A DNA stretch of 64,000 nucleotides from contig OZ035964.1 in assembly GCA_964034945.1 (NCBI GenBank), positions 1,138,001-1,202,000 on the forward strand, read 5' to 3'. Both the position numbers and the translations under genes were made by a program. Shown piece by piece: positions 22,701 to 36,283 of this stretch. How positions within the stretch are numbered: position 1 is the first letter of the stretch; each line of letters opens with the position of its first letter. This DNA comes from Chrysopilus asiliformis. Its lineage: Eukaryota; Arthropoda; Insecta; Diptera; Rhagionidae. The notes beneath the pieces were generated by a model, which was not told where the DNA came from, did not search any database, and worked only from the letters and a program-made list of their open reading frames with translations.

Positions 22701-23021
22701 ACCCACGATTGCATTCAATTTAATATCACCGATGCAGTCAATGTTCAATGTGGTGTTGTCGGCAACAACGACAGTTTTGACGGGTGACTTTGATATGTTT
22801 TCTAGAATATCCTTACGCATGGTCATATGAGTCGACGCTCCAGAATCAATGAACCACTCGTTGCCGATATTTGCGGTGAATAGCAGACAAGATGATCCAA
22901 ATAACACCATGCTTGCCCTTGAAGTTTGCATTTTTGAACGACACTGTTTCGCGAAATGTCCAAAACCGTTACACTCATAACAGCGAATGGATTTTTTGCA
23001 GTGGAAGCGTACTGGGCCCAT
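19707..23021 (-). CDS. Copia-type Pol polyprotein (zinc knuckle, protease, integrase, RT, RNase H)
   Basis: 1104 residues, apparently intact. Order: CX2CX4HX4C zinc knuckle at residues 14-27; aspartic protease WFIDSGASTHMT with D59; integrase with the HHCC zinc-binding part (WHRRFGHAN ... CVVCMKGK, about 190-230) and catalytic-core motifs (HSDVCGPM, RTDNGGEY, YTPEQNGLAERMN); a diverged acidic linker; reverse transcriptase with AFLQGDLEERIYM, YGLKQASRVWN and YVDDILV (Tyr at 784); RNase H with WNTKRQPTIALSTTEAEY (about 985-1000) and TKHINIKHHFIRE. The enzymes would cut the polyprotein, copy RNA and integrate the DNA. The first nine residues are encoded by tRNA-like sequence, and the capsid part of gag that normally precedes the zinc knuckle is missing, so the element cannot build particles alone. 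Motif order protease-integrase-RT-RNase H fixes the copia class. Confidence 0.95.
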   Translation of the reverse strand: MGPVRFHCKKSIRCYECNGFGHFAKQCRSKMQTSRASMVLFGSSCLLFTANIGNEWFIDSGASTHMTMRKDILENISKSPVKTVVVADNTTLNIDCIGDIKLNAIVGGGPTNAVVQNVQFVPKLCTNLLSVSQIVKNGNKVVFDSNGCRVYNNKGNIVITATLTNNLYKVNRSSVDKCYLNTIVGKNNSLLWHRRFGHANEQYIKKSMDLVTGIDRIPIQIGKCVVCMKGKQTRNPFNNSGTRAANILDLVHSDVCGPMSVTSIGGANYFVLFVDDFSRKVFLYTMRAKSEVKDKFVDFKRFVETQTGRKIRVLRTDNGGEYMCKQMDNYLKDCGIQHQSTAPYTPEQNGLAERMNRTIVEKARCMLIDSGLQTEFWAEAVTTAAFIVNRLPCSNNMKVTPEEAFSGRKPDVKFFRIFGSKAMVHIPKQGRKKFDEKSRECIMMGYSANSKAYRLYDMEKRRIVTSRDVVFFEETDEVQKMQLSKEEETSKDTGNFQLANNQSFPSFLYNLDEEHEGVHDENYKSHDTTTSEATGLMETSTENSIDLDDTNDPDYEPSSQSSSSYTSIEGESMLQANMALSVANSSMGDPNTVREALARTDARHWKEAIREEYRSLLENHTWELVDPPTDKKPIDCKWVFRTKRNSSGNIVKHKARLVIKGFAQKPGTDYNEIYAPVVRHTSIRFLLALAVKYDLDIEQLDAVTAFLQGDLEERIYMNQPECFHDGTNKVCRLKKSLYGLKQASRVWNNKLNEALTQFGLVRSNADPCIYHCIKDGLIFLIAVYVDDILVLSNDKTYSDRLKAHLSSKFKMKNLGQATSVLGINIKRDRKNGLISIDQSHYIHEILERFGMKDCNPISSPLDCNQKLSKDMCPKDQSQRDEMSNVPYQEAIGSIMYAAQLTRPDICFAATTLSRYNLNPGKAHWHAVKRVLRYLKGTANAKLVFKKAGNSEMIGFCDADWANNIDDRHSTTGYVFILQGAAISWNTKRQPTIALSTTEAEYMSLAQATQETIWLKTLNEELFSRSSDVVINCDNKSAIHLASNNMYHQQTKHINIKHHFIRERVADGSIRLSYTPTDQMVADTFTKAITSKKSKEFSTEIGLKF

Positions 23022-23025
23022 AACC
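22998..23025 (-). other. Primer-binding site extended by tRNA-iMet-like sequence
   Basis: Directly inside the 5' LTR the minus strand reads GGTTATGGGCCCAGT, the internal initiator tRNA-Met primer site used by copia elements. The match to the 5' half of that tRNA continues: plus-strand 22998-23025 (GCAGTGGAAGCG, then one mismatch region, then CTGGGCCCATAACC) agrees with the tRNA over about 28 nt with one difference at 23011. The ATG of the ORF is inside this stretch. Confidence 0.75.
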
Positions 23026-23167
23026 TATTATTAAAACACGTCTGTTCAGCTTGAGTAGATGAGAAAGAAGAAATGTATTTAGAACAAAAGCATACAATGA
23101 TAATTCAGTTACAGTGTTGCCAAATGATATATACATAAATACAAGATATTAAGTTCCATCTATAACA
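23026..23167 (-). repeat. 5' LTR of the copia element
   Basis: 142 bp; outer edge abuts AATTT at 23168-23172, inner edge abuts the primer site. Confidence 0.93.
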
Positions 23168-23493
23168 AATTTTGGGTTTCAATGTGAATTTTCTCAGTGA
23201 TTTAGAAATGGCAAGACTAGAATGCATAATTTAGGGACAAAAACTTAGTTTTCGGTAACGCGCTGGGACAACACACTCAAATCCGGGACTGTACCGGCCA
23301 ATTCTTAACACGTTCGTGACATTTGCTTTTTAAACTTTTTTTACATTTGGCCATCGTGTAGCACGGGTGGAGTGGTGGGTGGGTGGGTGGATTTGGACTT
23401 CGTGCTGATATACATACTTCTTGACAATATATCGTCAGCAGTCATATTTTCTTCATTGCTTGCAACGACTTCCATGATATGTTCTGACTCTAA

Positions 23494-23593
23494 CAGCCGT
23501 ATTCTGGCGTTGTGATACTTAAGTCACAAGTCCATAGAATTTGAGGCTCTTGTGACCGAGTTGTGACTAGTGACCGTAGCTAGAATAAGGCTG
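23494..23593. mobile_element. 100-bp MITE with TAA duplication, copy 1
   Basis: Ends CAGCCGTATTCTGGC and CTAGAATAAGGCTG are inverted repeats with two mismatches. TAA flanks both ends (23491-23493, 23594-23596). The interior has GTGATACTTAAGTCACAAG-like inverted words. Possible Harbinger-type MITE. Confidence 0.75.
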
Positions 23594-23780
23594 TAAGTCT
23601 TCAAATTCGTCCCCATCAATTGTCTTACCTAATGTCCCAATTTCCACTAAATATAAACACTAATATAAGCACGAAATTACCAAATATGTACGAAGCTACC
23701 AAATTACCAGCTGATTCCTTCTTGTCGGGGATTCACCAAAAAAACATATGTTCAGAACATGTTTTTTAAACGGAAATTAT

Positions 23781-23900
23781 AAAAAAAAACCGCGCAGCTG
23801 CGAAATTTTTACCGCGCAGTTCGAAATTTTGGTATTAAAAACTTAACCGCGCAGTTGTGAAACCGCGCAGTCCGAAACCGAGCAGTTCGAGGGATTACTG
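23781..23900 (-). mobile_element. Tigger/pogo-like terminus, copy 1
   Basis: On the minus strand the sequence starts TA then CAGTAATCCCTCGAACTGC, followed by repeated CTGCGCGGT words. CAG ends after TA are typical of pogo/Tigger elements. The partner terminus is not visible. Confidence 0.5.
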
Positions 23901-24205
23901 TAGTTAAAAAAGTGACATTTAAAAAGACTTACAAAATGGCGGCGGCATTTGTTGACGATGTTCTCCTACTGCATGAAGATCTTCCAACGATTTTCAGCCG
24001 CCTTTTTTTCAGGAACTAACAATTTATATTAATATTAATTAGGCTTCCATCTTTGTTGTTCTGCCTCTGTTGATCTGAGTCGTTGTCTTAGCGCGAAAAC
24101 TTGGCGCTGGAGCGCACCCAAAAACGCTAACGCGGCGAAAACGCGGGTCGACACGACTACCGAGGACAGACAAAAACATATTATACGATTTTCCCGAAAA
24201 GCTAC

Positions 24206-24226
24206 ACCCCCCCCCCCCCCCCTCCC
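24206..24226 (+). repeat. C homopolymer run
   Basis: An uninterrupted C tract of about 18-20 bases followed by a CTCCCCCTCC tail. Copy 2 of the duplication is a few bases shorter at about 27938-27954, as expected for slippage or sequencing error. Confidence 0.8.
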
Positions 24227-24689
24227 CCTCCAAAGTTTTTCTTAAACCCCAGAAAGACGTCATTGTGGAAAACCGTACGCGATGAGAATAAAAACTAAAA
24301 GGATAAATAATTTATCACGGATCTGATGTTCTACTCTTCAAAAACGTCTCCAGATCCATTAAAACCGTTCTAAAACTCTCAAAAAGACAAAATCCTACAA
24401 ATTTTGACGCCAAAAAATCATGTCTGTTTGGTCGCTCCAAATTTCAAAGTCATATCGTTTCTGTGCCCAATTTGATCTTCATAAGGCACAAAATGTCAAT
24501 AATTTCGAAAAGCATCCGCCAAACAGACAAAATTCCTGCGAAATTCAAAATTTTTCGCGTGGTTTTTTAAAATTGGTCCCTACGATATACAAAATCTAGC
24601 TTATGTGTCTAACATCTAGCGGCCTAGCATCTTTTTTTCAATAATAATAATACATAAAGAAAGAAATGGACTGACGTTGCGAGTTCGAA

Positions 24690-25000
24690 ATTACATCGTG
24701 AAAATTAAACGGTGGAAATGGCACAATGGAAAAACCACGGGGACATTCACGATGCAAATAACACGGTGAAAGTCAGGCGATGGAAACTGCATTGTGGACT
24801 TCGCACGGTAAAAAATACACGGTGAAAATTTCACGGTCAAAATTGCACTGTGGAAATTACAAGGTGGATTTTTCGCACGGTGGGGAGCTGCACGGTGAAC
24901 ACTCCACGGTGGAACGTTAGAAGCGTGGAAATGCACGGTGGAATCACACAATGAAAAATCCATAGTGGCAATTTGACATCGACGGAGAATAATGCATGGT
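24690..25000 (-). repeat. Degenerate CACGGTGGAAAT array, copy 1
   Basis: About 300 bp in which words like CACGGTGAAAAT and CACGGTGGAA recur every 12-18 bp with varied spacing. A minus-strand frame (with NFHRAILTVKFSPC) is a by-product. Counterparts at 28430-28760 and inverted at 58900-59260; both of those keep 15 bp (AAATAACACGGTGGA) missing here. Confidence 0.85.
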
Positions 25001-25636
25001 GCAAATGATAGACAGACGGACAGGCTTTTGCCAATCAAAATCTTTTGACATCCTTAACACCCCTTTTTGTGTCCGACGGTTGGTTCGATGAGTTACAAAC
25101 GGAATACCAAATCTAATATACTATATGATTTTCATACAGTGTCCTTTTTTAAATATCCTCAGATCAGAAATATCCATACGGGTCAGCTCTCCAAAAACGA
25201 ACGCAGATGCTTTAAAAACCCGTTCTAAAACTCTCAAAAAAAAAAAAAAATACTAAATCCTACAAATTTTGGCGTCTGTTTGGTCGCTCCAAATATCAAA
25301 CTCCGTCTCTGTTCCCAATTTAGTCTTCATAAGGCATTCCTGCGAAATTCGAAATTTTTTCGCGTGGTTTTTTAAAACGGGTCCCTACGATATACAAACA
25401 CGAATGATTATTTGGGAACCAGGAAGTTCGCTTCCAGATGCGTTTGGGCTCTGTTGACGACTGTGTGCAAGCTTCAAAGGAATGTTTGGCGACGTTCAAT
25501 CGCATTAGGTGCCGTTTGCACGAACTAAACTTGTACAACTTAAATTATTTAAGTCCCAGAATTTGTACGGCTTAAGTAGGGAACTTAATTTTTTAAGTAT
25601 AGTACGCGCAAACTGGCCTAAGAGGGAGTTTTTGCG

Positions 25637-25862
25637 AGGTTTCAAACCGTGAATCCATCACAAGTTCCACCAGGAAAACGCACCTATGCACTAGTACGCA
25701 GTCGCAATGGAAAAACTTTTTGCGAATTGCGCAACGAATTGCGCTACGAATTGGTTCCTCATCCAGAAAATTCTTCAGATATAGCACCCTCCAGCTATTA
25801 TCTAGTTGCAAATTCTGTAAATCTAAGTTTCTATTCCATTTTCCTCCACAAAAAAAACCCAC
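25637..25862 (+). pseudogene. Decayed mariner transposase fragment
   Basis: The frame reads ELRYELVPHPENSSDIAPSS followed by YYLVANSVN. This aligns by eye with the C-terminal catalytic block of mariner-family transposases (the PHPPYSPDLAPSDY motif holding the last catalytic Asp). Several motif residues are changed and nothing of the N-terminal DNA-binding part or the inverted repeats is visible, so it is a short dead remnant. Confidence 0.6.
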
Positions 25863-25929
25863 CTGGGCATAATCGAGTCACCCAAGCCAGAGTAGCGCTC
25901 AAAATTTCAACTGTTACAGTATTTTGAAG

Positions 25930-26640
25930 AGTCTTCGACTCCCAAGTAGAAGTGCTGGACTTCTGCACGAGAATACCTTGCTCAACTCTGCGATAGAGCC
26001 TGGTCAGATACTGCCACTCGAAAACACAATAAGAGTGAGAGTCGGAGAAAATTTATTGCTTTGGGAGTCGATCAATTTTCGCAAGAGAGCTTAAGAGTCG
26101 GAGAGAATTCCCAGTTCTTGTAAGTTTTACTGGTGTAATCGAGGCTGTGGAGTCGGAATCGGTGCCGAGAAGTCGGAGTCAGACAAATTTATTGTTTTGG
26201 GAGTCGGTCAAACTTCACAAGAGAGCTTAAGAATCGAAATCGAGGAAAATTTTGTCGACTCCAATATTTTTAGCTCCATTGGCCCATTCGCTAGTTTATT
26301 GTCCCACTAGTTTAGGTCAAAACTTAGTGTTTTGGAACCAAATAATGTTTGATTTGGGATTTGAGGTGATGTGATGACCCTTTTCGCCGAATGAGTTGGA
26401 ATCAGAGTCGAAATCAGAGTCGGAGTTAGACCTTCTAGACTTTCAGTGGTCGGAAAAACATCAAAAACGATTTTTGATTTGGGGTTTGAGGGTATTTGGG
26501 GATTTTTTTTAGACGAGAGAGTCGGAGTGGCAATCGGAGTTAAGGTAGAACCAGAAACATACGTCCGTGCGTGCGGCATGATTTTGTTTTGGCATCTAGT
26601 AGTTGTCACCGCGTCCCTGCCGCATAGAGTAGGCTCAGTC
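25930..26640 (+). repeat. GAGTCGGAG-rich degenerate repeat
   Basis: GAGTCGGAG and GGAGTCG words recur irregularly. One larger block, containing AAATTTATTG.TTTGGGAGTCG and AGAGAGCTTAAGA, is present twice (about 26040-26110 and 26180-26250). No coding evidence. Confidence 0.65.
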
Positions 26641-26699
26641 TCTACTTAAAATCCTATTCTCTAATGTCGAATTCTCTAAAACATAAACTACAAATTCTC

Positions 26700-26880
26700 T
26701 TCATAGAGGCTAGCCTCCGATTCGTACAAATACTTTCATACAGCTTTTGCTAAGCAAAGCATAGCCACATATAGAATACGAACACCAATCTCCGTAAAAA
26801 AATCTCTTCATAGAGGCTAGCCTCCGATTCATACAAATACTTTCATACAATCTCTGTTTCGCTTTTTCCCTCCAGAAGAA
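26700..26880 (+). repeat. Direct repeat of a 45-bp block
   Basis: CTCTTCATAGAGGCTAGCCT plus CCGATTC.TACAAATACTTT occurs at about 26697 and 26809. Confidence 0.75.
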
Positions 26881-26881
26881 T

Positions 26882-26956
26882 AGGTCTTCCTACAAAAGGT
26901 CTTCCTACAAAAGGTCTTCCTACAAAAGGTCTTCCTACAAAAGGTCTTCCTATATA
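26882..26956 (+). repeat. 15-bp tandem repeat, five copies
   Basis: AGGTCTTCCTACAAA repeated five times, the last copy partial and diverging. Confidence 0.95.
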
Positions 26957-27034
26957 TTTCCGCAATTTTTTGGCATACTTTAACTTTGCCTCCTCATTTC
27001 AAATATACACGAGCCGCCACTGAAGAGCTTCTTG

Positions 27035-27208
27035 TTAAAGTTGACTACCAAGCATTAAAAAATTTGCCAGTTTTTCGTGCGTAAGGTTTTTCTTTCTTAC
27101 AATCTCTATAACTTCACTTTCATCATTTTCGTCGCTATAATTATCGCCGAACTGTGTTAAAATATCGTCAGCAGTCATATTTTCTTCATTGCTTGCAACG
27201 ACTTCCAT
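27035..27208 (-). pseudogene. Tigger/pogo-like transposase C-terminal fragment
   Basis: A 57-codon frame beginning MEVVASNEENMTADDILTQF and ending KLANFLMLGSQL. The acidic stretch with a D-D-I-L motif resembles the linker after the catalytic core of Tigger-type transposases. A Tigger-like terminus lies on the same strand at 27633. Truncated and interrupted by the 100-bp MITE just upstream, it is not functional. The first 44 bases are shared with copy 1 of the duplication, which lacks the rest. Confidence 0.45.
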
Positions 27209-27226
27209 GATATGTTCTGACTCTAA

Positions 27227-27326
27227 CAGCCGTATTCTGGCGTTGTGATACTTAAGTCACAAGTCCATAGAATTTGAGGCTCTTGTGACCGAGTTGTGAC
27301 TAGTGACCGTAGCTAGAATAAGGCTG
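27227..27326. mobile_element. 100-bp MITE with TAA duplication, copy 2
   Basis: Same element as at 23494-23593, with TAA on both sides (27224-27226, 27327-27329). It was duplicated as part of the 2-kb segment, not inserted independently. Confidence 0.75.
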
Positions 27327-27515
27327 TAAGTCTTCAAATTCGTCCCCATCAATTGTCTTACCTAATGTCCCAATTTCCACTAAATATAAACACTAATATA
27401 AGCACGAAATTACCAAATATGTACGAAGCTACCAAATTACCAGCTGATTCCTTCTTGTCGGGGATTCACCAAAAAAACATATGTTCAGAACATGTTTTTT
27501 AAACGGAAATTATAA

Positions 27516-27633
27516 AAAAAAACTGCGCAGCTGCGAAATTTTTACCGCGCAGTTCGAAATTTTGGTATTAAAAACTTAACCGCGCAGTTGCGAAACCGCG
27601 CAGTCCGAAACCGAGCAGTTCGAGGGATTACTG
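27516..27633 (-). mobile_element. Tigger/pogo-like terminus, copy 2
   Basis: As in copy 1: CAGTAATCCCTCGAACTGC on the minus strand next to TA, with CTGCGCGGT words inside. Confidence 0.5.
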
Positions 27634-28429
27634 TAGTTAAAAAAGTGACATTTAAAAAGACTTACAAAATGGCGGCGGCATTTGTTGACGATGTTCTCCT
27701 ACTGCATGAAGATCTTCCAACGATTTTCAGCCGCCTTTTTTTCAGGAACTAACAATTTATATTAATATTAATTAGGCTTCCATCTTTGTTGTTCTGCCTC
27801 TGTTGATCTGAGTCGTTGTCTTAGCGCGAAAACTTGGCGCTGGAGCGCACCCAAAAACGCTAACGCGGCGAAAACGCGGGTCGACACGACTACCGAGGAC
27901 AGACAAAAACATATTATACGATTTTCCTGAAAAGCTACACCCCCCCCCCCCCCTCCCCCTCCAAAGTTTTTCTTAAACGCCAGAAAGACGTCATTGTGGA
28001 AAACCGTACGCGATGAGAATAAAAACTAAAAGGATAAATAATTTATCACGGATCTGATGTTCTACTCTTCAAAAACGTCTCCAGATCCATTAAAACCGTT
28101 CTAAAACTCTCAAAAAGACAAAATCCTACAAATTTTGACGCCAAAAAATCGTGTCTGTTTGGTCGCTCCAAATTTCAAAGTCATATCGTTTCTGTGCCCA
28201 ATTTGATCTTCATAAGGCACAAAATGTCAATAATTTCGAAAAGCATCCGCCAAACAGACAAAATTCCTGCGAAATTCAAAATTTTTCGCGTGGTTTTTTA
28301 AAATGGGTCCCTACGAGATACAAAATCTAGCTTATGTGTCTAACATCTAGCGGCCTAGCATCTTTTTTTCAATAATAATAATACATAAAGAAAGAAATGG
28401 ACTGACGTTGCGAGTTCGAAATTACATCG

Positions 28430-28760
28430 TGAAAATTAAACGGTGGAAATGGCACAATGGAAAAACCACGGGGACATTCACGATGCAAATAACACGGTGA
28501 AAGTCAGGCGGTGGAAACTGCATTGTGGACTTCGCACGGTAAAAAATACACGGTGAAAATTTCACGGTCAAAATTGCACTGTGGAAATTACAAGGTGGAT
28601 TTTTCGCACGGTGGGGAGCTGCACGGTGAACACTCCACGGTGGAAATAACACGGTGGAACGTTAGAAGCGTGGAAATGCACGGTGGAATCACACAATGAA
28701 AAATCCATAGTGGCAATTTGACATCGACGGAGAATAATGCATGGTGCAAATGATAGACAG
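28430..28760 (-). repeat. Degenerate CACGGTGGAAAT array, copy 2
   Basis: Counterpart of 24690-25000 with 15 additional bases near 28635. Confidence 0.85.
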
Positions 28761-29144
28761 ACGGACAGGCTTTTGCCAATCAAAATCTTTTGACATCCTT
28801 AACACCCCTTTTTGTGTCCGACGGTTGGTTCGATGAGTTACAAACGGAATACCAAATCTAATATACTATATGATTTTCATACAGTGTCCTTTTTTAAATA
28901 TCCTCAGATCAGAAATATCCATACGGGTCAGCTCTCCAAAAACGAACGCAGATGCTTTAAAAACCCGTTCTAAAACTCTCAAAAAAAAAAAAAATACTAA
29001 ATCCTACAAATTTTGGCGTCTGTTTGGTCGCTCCAAATATCAAACTCCGTCTCTGTTCCCAATTTAGTCTTCATAAGGCATTCCTGCGAAATTCGAAATT
29101 TTTTCGCGTGGTTTTTTAAAACGGGTCCCTACGATATACAAACT

Positions 29145-29375
29145 AGCTTATCTGTCTAACATCTAGCGGCCTAGCACATTTTTTTAATAAAACAAAAAAG
29201 GTTTTCATTCTTTTCCTAACATTGTACGATGGAAATTGTTCGGACGAAATTTCGCGCCGAGCGCCGACGCGGATACCAACACAGATACGAGCGCTTTTAC
29301 GAACACGAGCGTTTGACGTCCTGAAAATTAAAAAAAAAATCTTTGTGAAATAAAATATAAAAAGAAACATCCCCC
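29145..29375. other. Intergenic, nothing recognised
   Basis: Includes a CpG-rich patch (GCGCCGAGCGCCGACGCGG near 29253) with no gene evidence. Confidence 0.45.
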
Positions 29376-29965
29376 TGTGCCAAATATCAGCAAAATCGGA
29401 GACGTGTCAAAAATTTGAAAAAATCGCAAGGGGGACCCCTGTACTTTTTTTAAGGACGAAAAATTCAAGTCCTCCGATCGGGCTGAAATTCATAACTTAA
29501 AGGTTATCGGGGACGGAGAGTCGATATCCGGTGTCCTTTTTGAGGCTGGCGGTACGGTTTGGGCGGTACAAGGACGAGGTCCTTGAAAAATCCTTTTTTC
29601 CCAAAAAGGACATCGGATATCGATTCCTCATCCCCGAAAACTCTAAGATTCAAAATTTCATAAAAATCCTTTCAGCCGTTTCCGAAATAAAAGGATTCAA
29701 TTTTTAAGAATCCGACATTTGGAAAACCGTCTGTTCCTCGCGTAATTTTTGGCCTATCGACTCACGGTTATCGGTTTTTGGTAGCTAAAAGGATCCTTAA
29801 GAATTCGTGTTTTTTAGTTTTTCTGCAACTGTAGAACTTTTTTTTTAAAAAATTAATTTCTCGAGACTTGAAATTTTCTTGAGATTTTTTGTCAAAAATT
29901 TACAAAATGAAATTTTGACAAAAAAATTACTACAAAATGTTGGGAAATGATCACAAAATACAAAA
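29376..29965 (+). repeat. Interspersed module R1, long copy
   Basis: About 590 bp that recurs inverted at about 33490-34100. Landmarks: AAATCGCAAGGGGGACCCCT, GGACGAAAAATTCAAGTCCT, GATATCCGGTGTCCTTTTT and TTTTTGGCCTATCGACTCAC. It contains internal GGACACCGGATATCGA-type inverted words. Its right part equals 928-1180. Confidence 0.8.
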
Positions 29966-30039
29966 TTCCAAATAATGTTGCTTTTTCTAACAGCATAAAT
30001 ACATAAAAATCATTCATTCAATTCTGGTTTTTTCCAATC

Positions 30040-31270
30040 GGTAAAAAAAAGGCCCCGGAAGTAAATCTATCCTCCCTCCTTCGTCTCCTGCTCCTTCTAC
30101 TGATGTCCCGCCTAATCCTGTAAGGATTCGATTTCAAAAGAATTTGAAGAACCGAATTCGGTATTCTTTTTGTGAGAATTCCAAATAATTTTACATAACC
30201 AGTCCATACATCAAAATCCAATCGAATCACTCCTTCCCTTTCCCAGCACAAATGATTTTTTTTTTAAATAAAAAATTGTCTGTCCTCATTGGCCCCCTGG
30301 CAATTGTTGCTTTTCTTATGATTTTAAAGAAAAGGAGAGGGCGCCAAATACAGGTTATACCTGGGGCACCGCTTTGCCATGCCTTGGTATTCCGTATAAG
30401 CAAATAAAATATTTCAAAAGACAAAATTTCAAATTGTTTTTTGCATTTATTTTAAATTTTTCATTTTATATATAATTTATATATTTATATTTAATATCAT
30501 TTGAATATTTTTAAATTTATTATTCTGCACTTGTTTCACCTAATTTTTTTATTTATTTTTTATCTTCTTGTTTCGTTTTCTTTTCCTTCATAGTTTTTTT
30601 TTGTTATTAAGTTTTATAATTTTTTTAGGGTCATTTTGTTTTAAAAATTATTTTTATAGTTATATTTTGTACATTTAGAAAAACATCCTCTTATTTTATC
30701 GTCTAATTTTCAAATGTTTATAATTTTCAATTTAGAAAAATGTGTTTCTTTTCTTTTTTTTCAAGTTCTTTTTCCAATCAAGTCTTTACTGGTTTTTTTG
30801 TTTTAATTTTAATGTCGCATTTGTATATTTTTATATATGTTTCTTTTTTTTTTGTTGAATTCCGCCCGAAAAATCGCGTCACCTAAATATTTACGGATTA
30901 CTCGAAAGCTGTGGAAACAAAATTGATATGCAGTTTTCCAACAATTTTCTTAAACACTCAACTAATAAATTATGAGAATCCACACCCAAAACAACTAAAT
31001 TTCAATAACATTTGATGAAATACCGTTCTTATATGATGATCACAAAATATAACGGGGACTAAACCTTTTTTTTAACTTTTAAAGCTTTACGTCGATTTGA
31101 TTTTTGAGGGAGAATTTGAGAAATTTGTGCTCAAAAATAGACACAACAGCATTTTTGGCCCAACATGACATTCATTAACCAAAAAAATTACGCAGATTTC
31201 CACGTACGGAACCCTCGGTCTAATAAGTAAAGGATATTCTAACAATGTGTCCCGCCAATTTAAAAAAAAT
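30040..31270. other. R2 copy, then A/T-rich intergenic sequence
   Basis: 30050-30190 is another R2 copy. 30270-31270 is strongly A/T-rich with T-runs. No gene, splice context or inverted repeat was found. Confidence 0.5.
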
Positions 31271-31276
31271 CCCTTA

Positions 31277-31428
31277 AGCCCAATTCAGACCAACGATTAC
31301 GATTGCGATTACGATTGAGCTTCCTCGATCAATGAGATCAAAGCTTTCATGTCTCTATGGCTGAAAGCTTTGATCCCATTGGTCGAGAAGCCTCAATCGT
31401 AATCGTAATCGTTAGTCTGAATTGGGCT
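31277..31428. mobile_element. Palindromic MITE P2, 152 bp, TTA duplication
   Basis: AGCCCAATTCAGACCAACGA and its near-perfect reverse complement form the ends; the arms continue through GATTACGATT words to the centre near 31350. TTA at 31274-31276 and 31429-31431. No ORF. Confidence 0.88.
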
Positions 31429-31439
31429 TTATTCAAATT

Positions 31440-31660
31440 TTGGACCTCTGGTTAAGAATCCGTTGTCCGTTTTTCGATATCACTAATGGTTTGGGCGGTG
31501 CAGGGGGCGGATATGTCTTATGAAAAATTCAAATTGAATTTTAACAAAAAATGACTCCGAATTAGGCTCTTCTTTTTAAATCGAATCCCTACAGGATTAG
31601 GTGGGACATTAGGAGAAGAAGTAGGAGACGTGTCAAGGGAAGGGAGGGGGGAGGTCGAAA
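31440..31660 (-). repeat. R2-family module, inverted
   Basis: Shares AAGAATCCGTTGTCCG and GATATCACTAATGGTTTGGG with 34105-34185, and the inverted C-rich/TCGATTTAAA block near 31575. Confidence 0.6.
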
Positions 31661-31688
31661 AGAGAATATAATCTTGTGCTACAGATTC

Positions 31689-31694
31689 TTTATT
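31689..31694 (-). terminator. Candidate polyadenylation signal of the yellow-family gene
   Basis: AATAAA on the minus strand about 100 bp after the stop. Another AATAAA at 31777-31772 is closer (about 20 bp) and less likely. Confidence 0.5.
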
Positions 31695-31793
31695 AAAATT
31701 GTTATGAACATCATAATGTCGCTTAAAAATAAATATTCGATTAAAAATGATTAAACATGGAGACACCTTAATTTATTTTGATAAGGTTTGGTG

Positions 31794-36283
<4,490 letters not shown>

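Larger units (their letters stand above)
19498..23167 (-). mobile_element. Ty1/copia LTR retrotransposon, gag-less, recent
   Basis: Two identical 142-bp LTRs (19498-19639 and 23026-23167) flank an internal region of 3386 bp. The 5-bp target duplication AATTT is intact (19493-19497 and 23168-23172). Read on the minus strand the LTR begins TGTTATAGATGG. It has a primer site next to the 5' LTR, a purine tract next to the 3' LTR and a single pol-type ORF. Gag upstream of the zinc knuckle is absent. Identical LTRs and a perfect duplication show a recent insertion of this shortened form, presumably packaged by proteins of a full-length relative. Confidence 0.95.
23431..25396 (+). repeat. 2-kb duplicated segment, copy 1
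   Basis: Nearly identical to 27165-29144 in the same orientation. Differences noted: a shorter C-run in copy 2, a 15-bp deletion in copy 1 within the CACGGTGG array, and scattered substitutions. Contents in order: end of a Tigger-like transposase frame, a 100-bp MITE, a Tigger-like terminus, a 27-codon frame starting MAAAFVDDVLLL, a C-run and a CACGGTGG array bracketed by related flanks (about 24330-24600 and 25170-25396). Confidence 0.9.
27165..29144 (+). repeat. 2-kb duplicated segment, copy 2
   Basis: Counterpart of 23431-25396 (offset 3733 at the left, 3744 at the right). Copy 2 continues on the left into more of the Tigger-like frame, so copy 2 preserves the older context there. On the right it continues with CTAGCTTATCTGTCTAACAT, a block also found internally near 24600 and 28328. 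Confidence 0.9.

Noticed and set aside
22990..23030. A genuine initiator tRNA gene
   Set aside because: Only the 5' half is matched and it directly abuts the LTR; no acceptor arm, T arm or 3' half follows.
23936..24020. 27-codon frame MAAAFVDDVLLL... as a Harbinger transposase start
   Set aside because: Too short to assign; present in both copies of the duplication without any downstream continuation.
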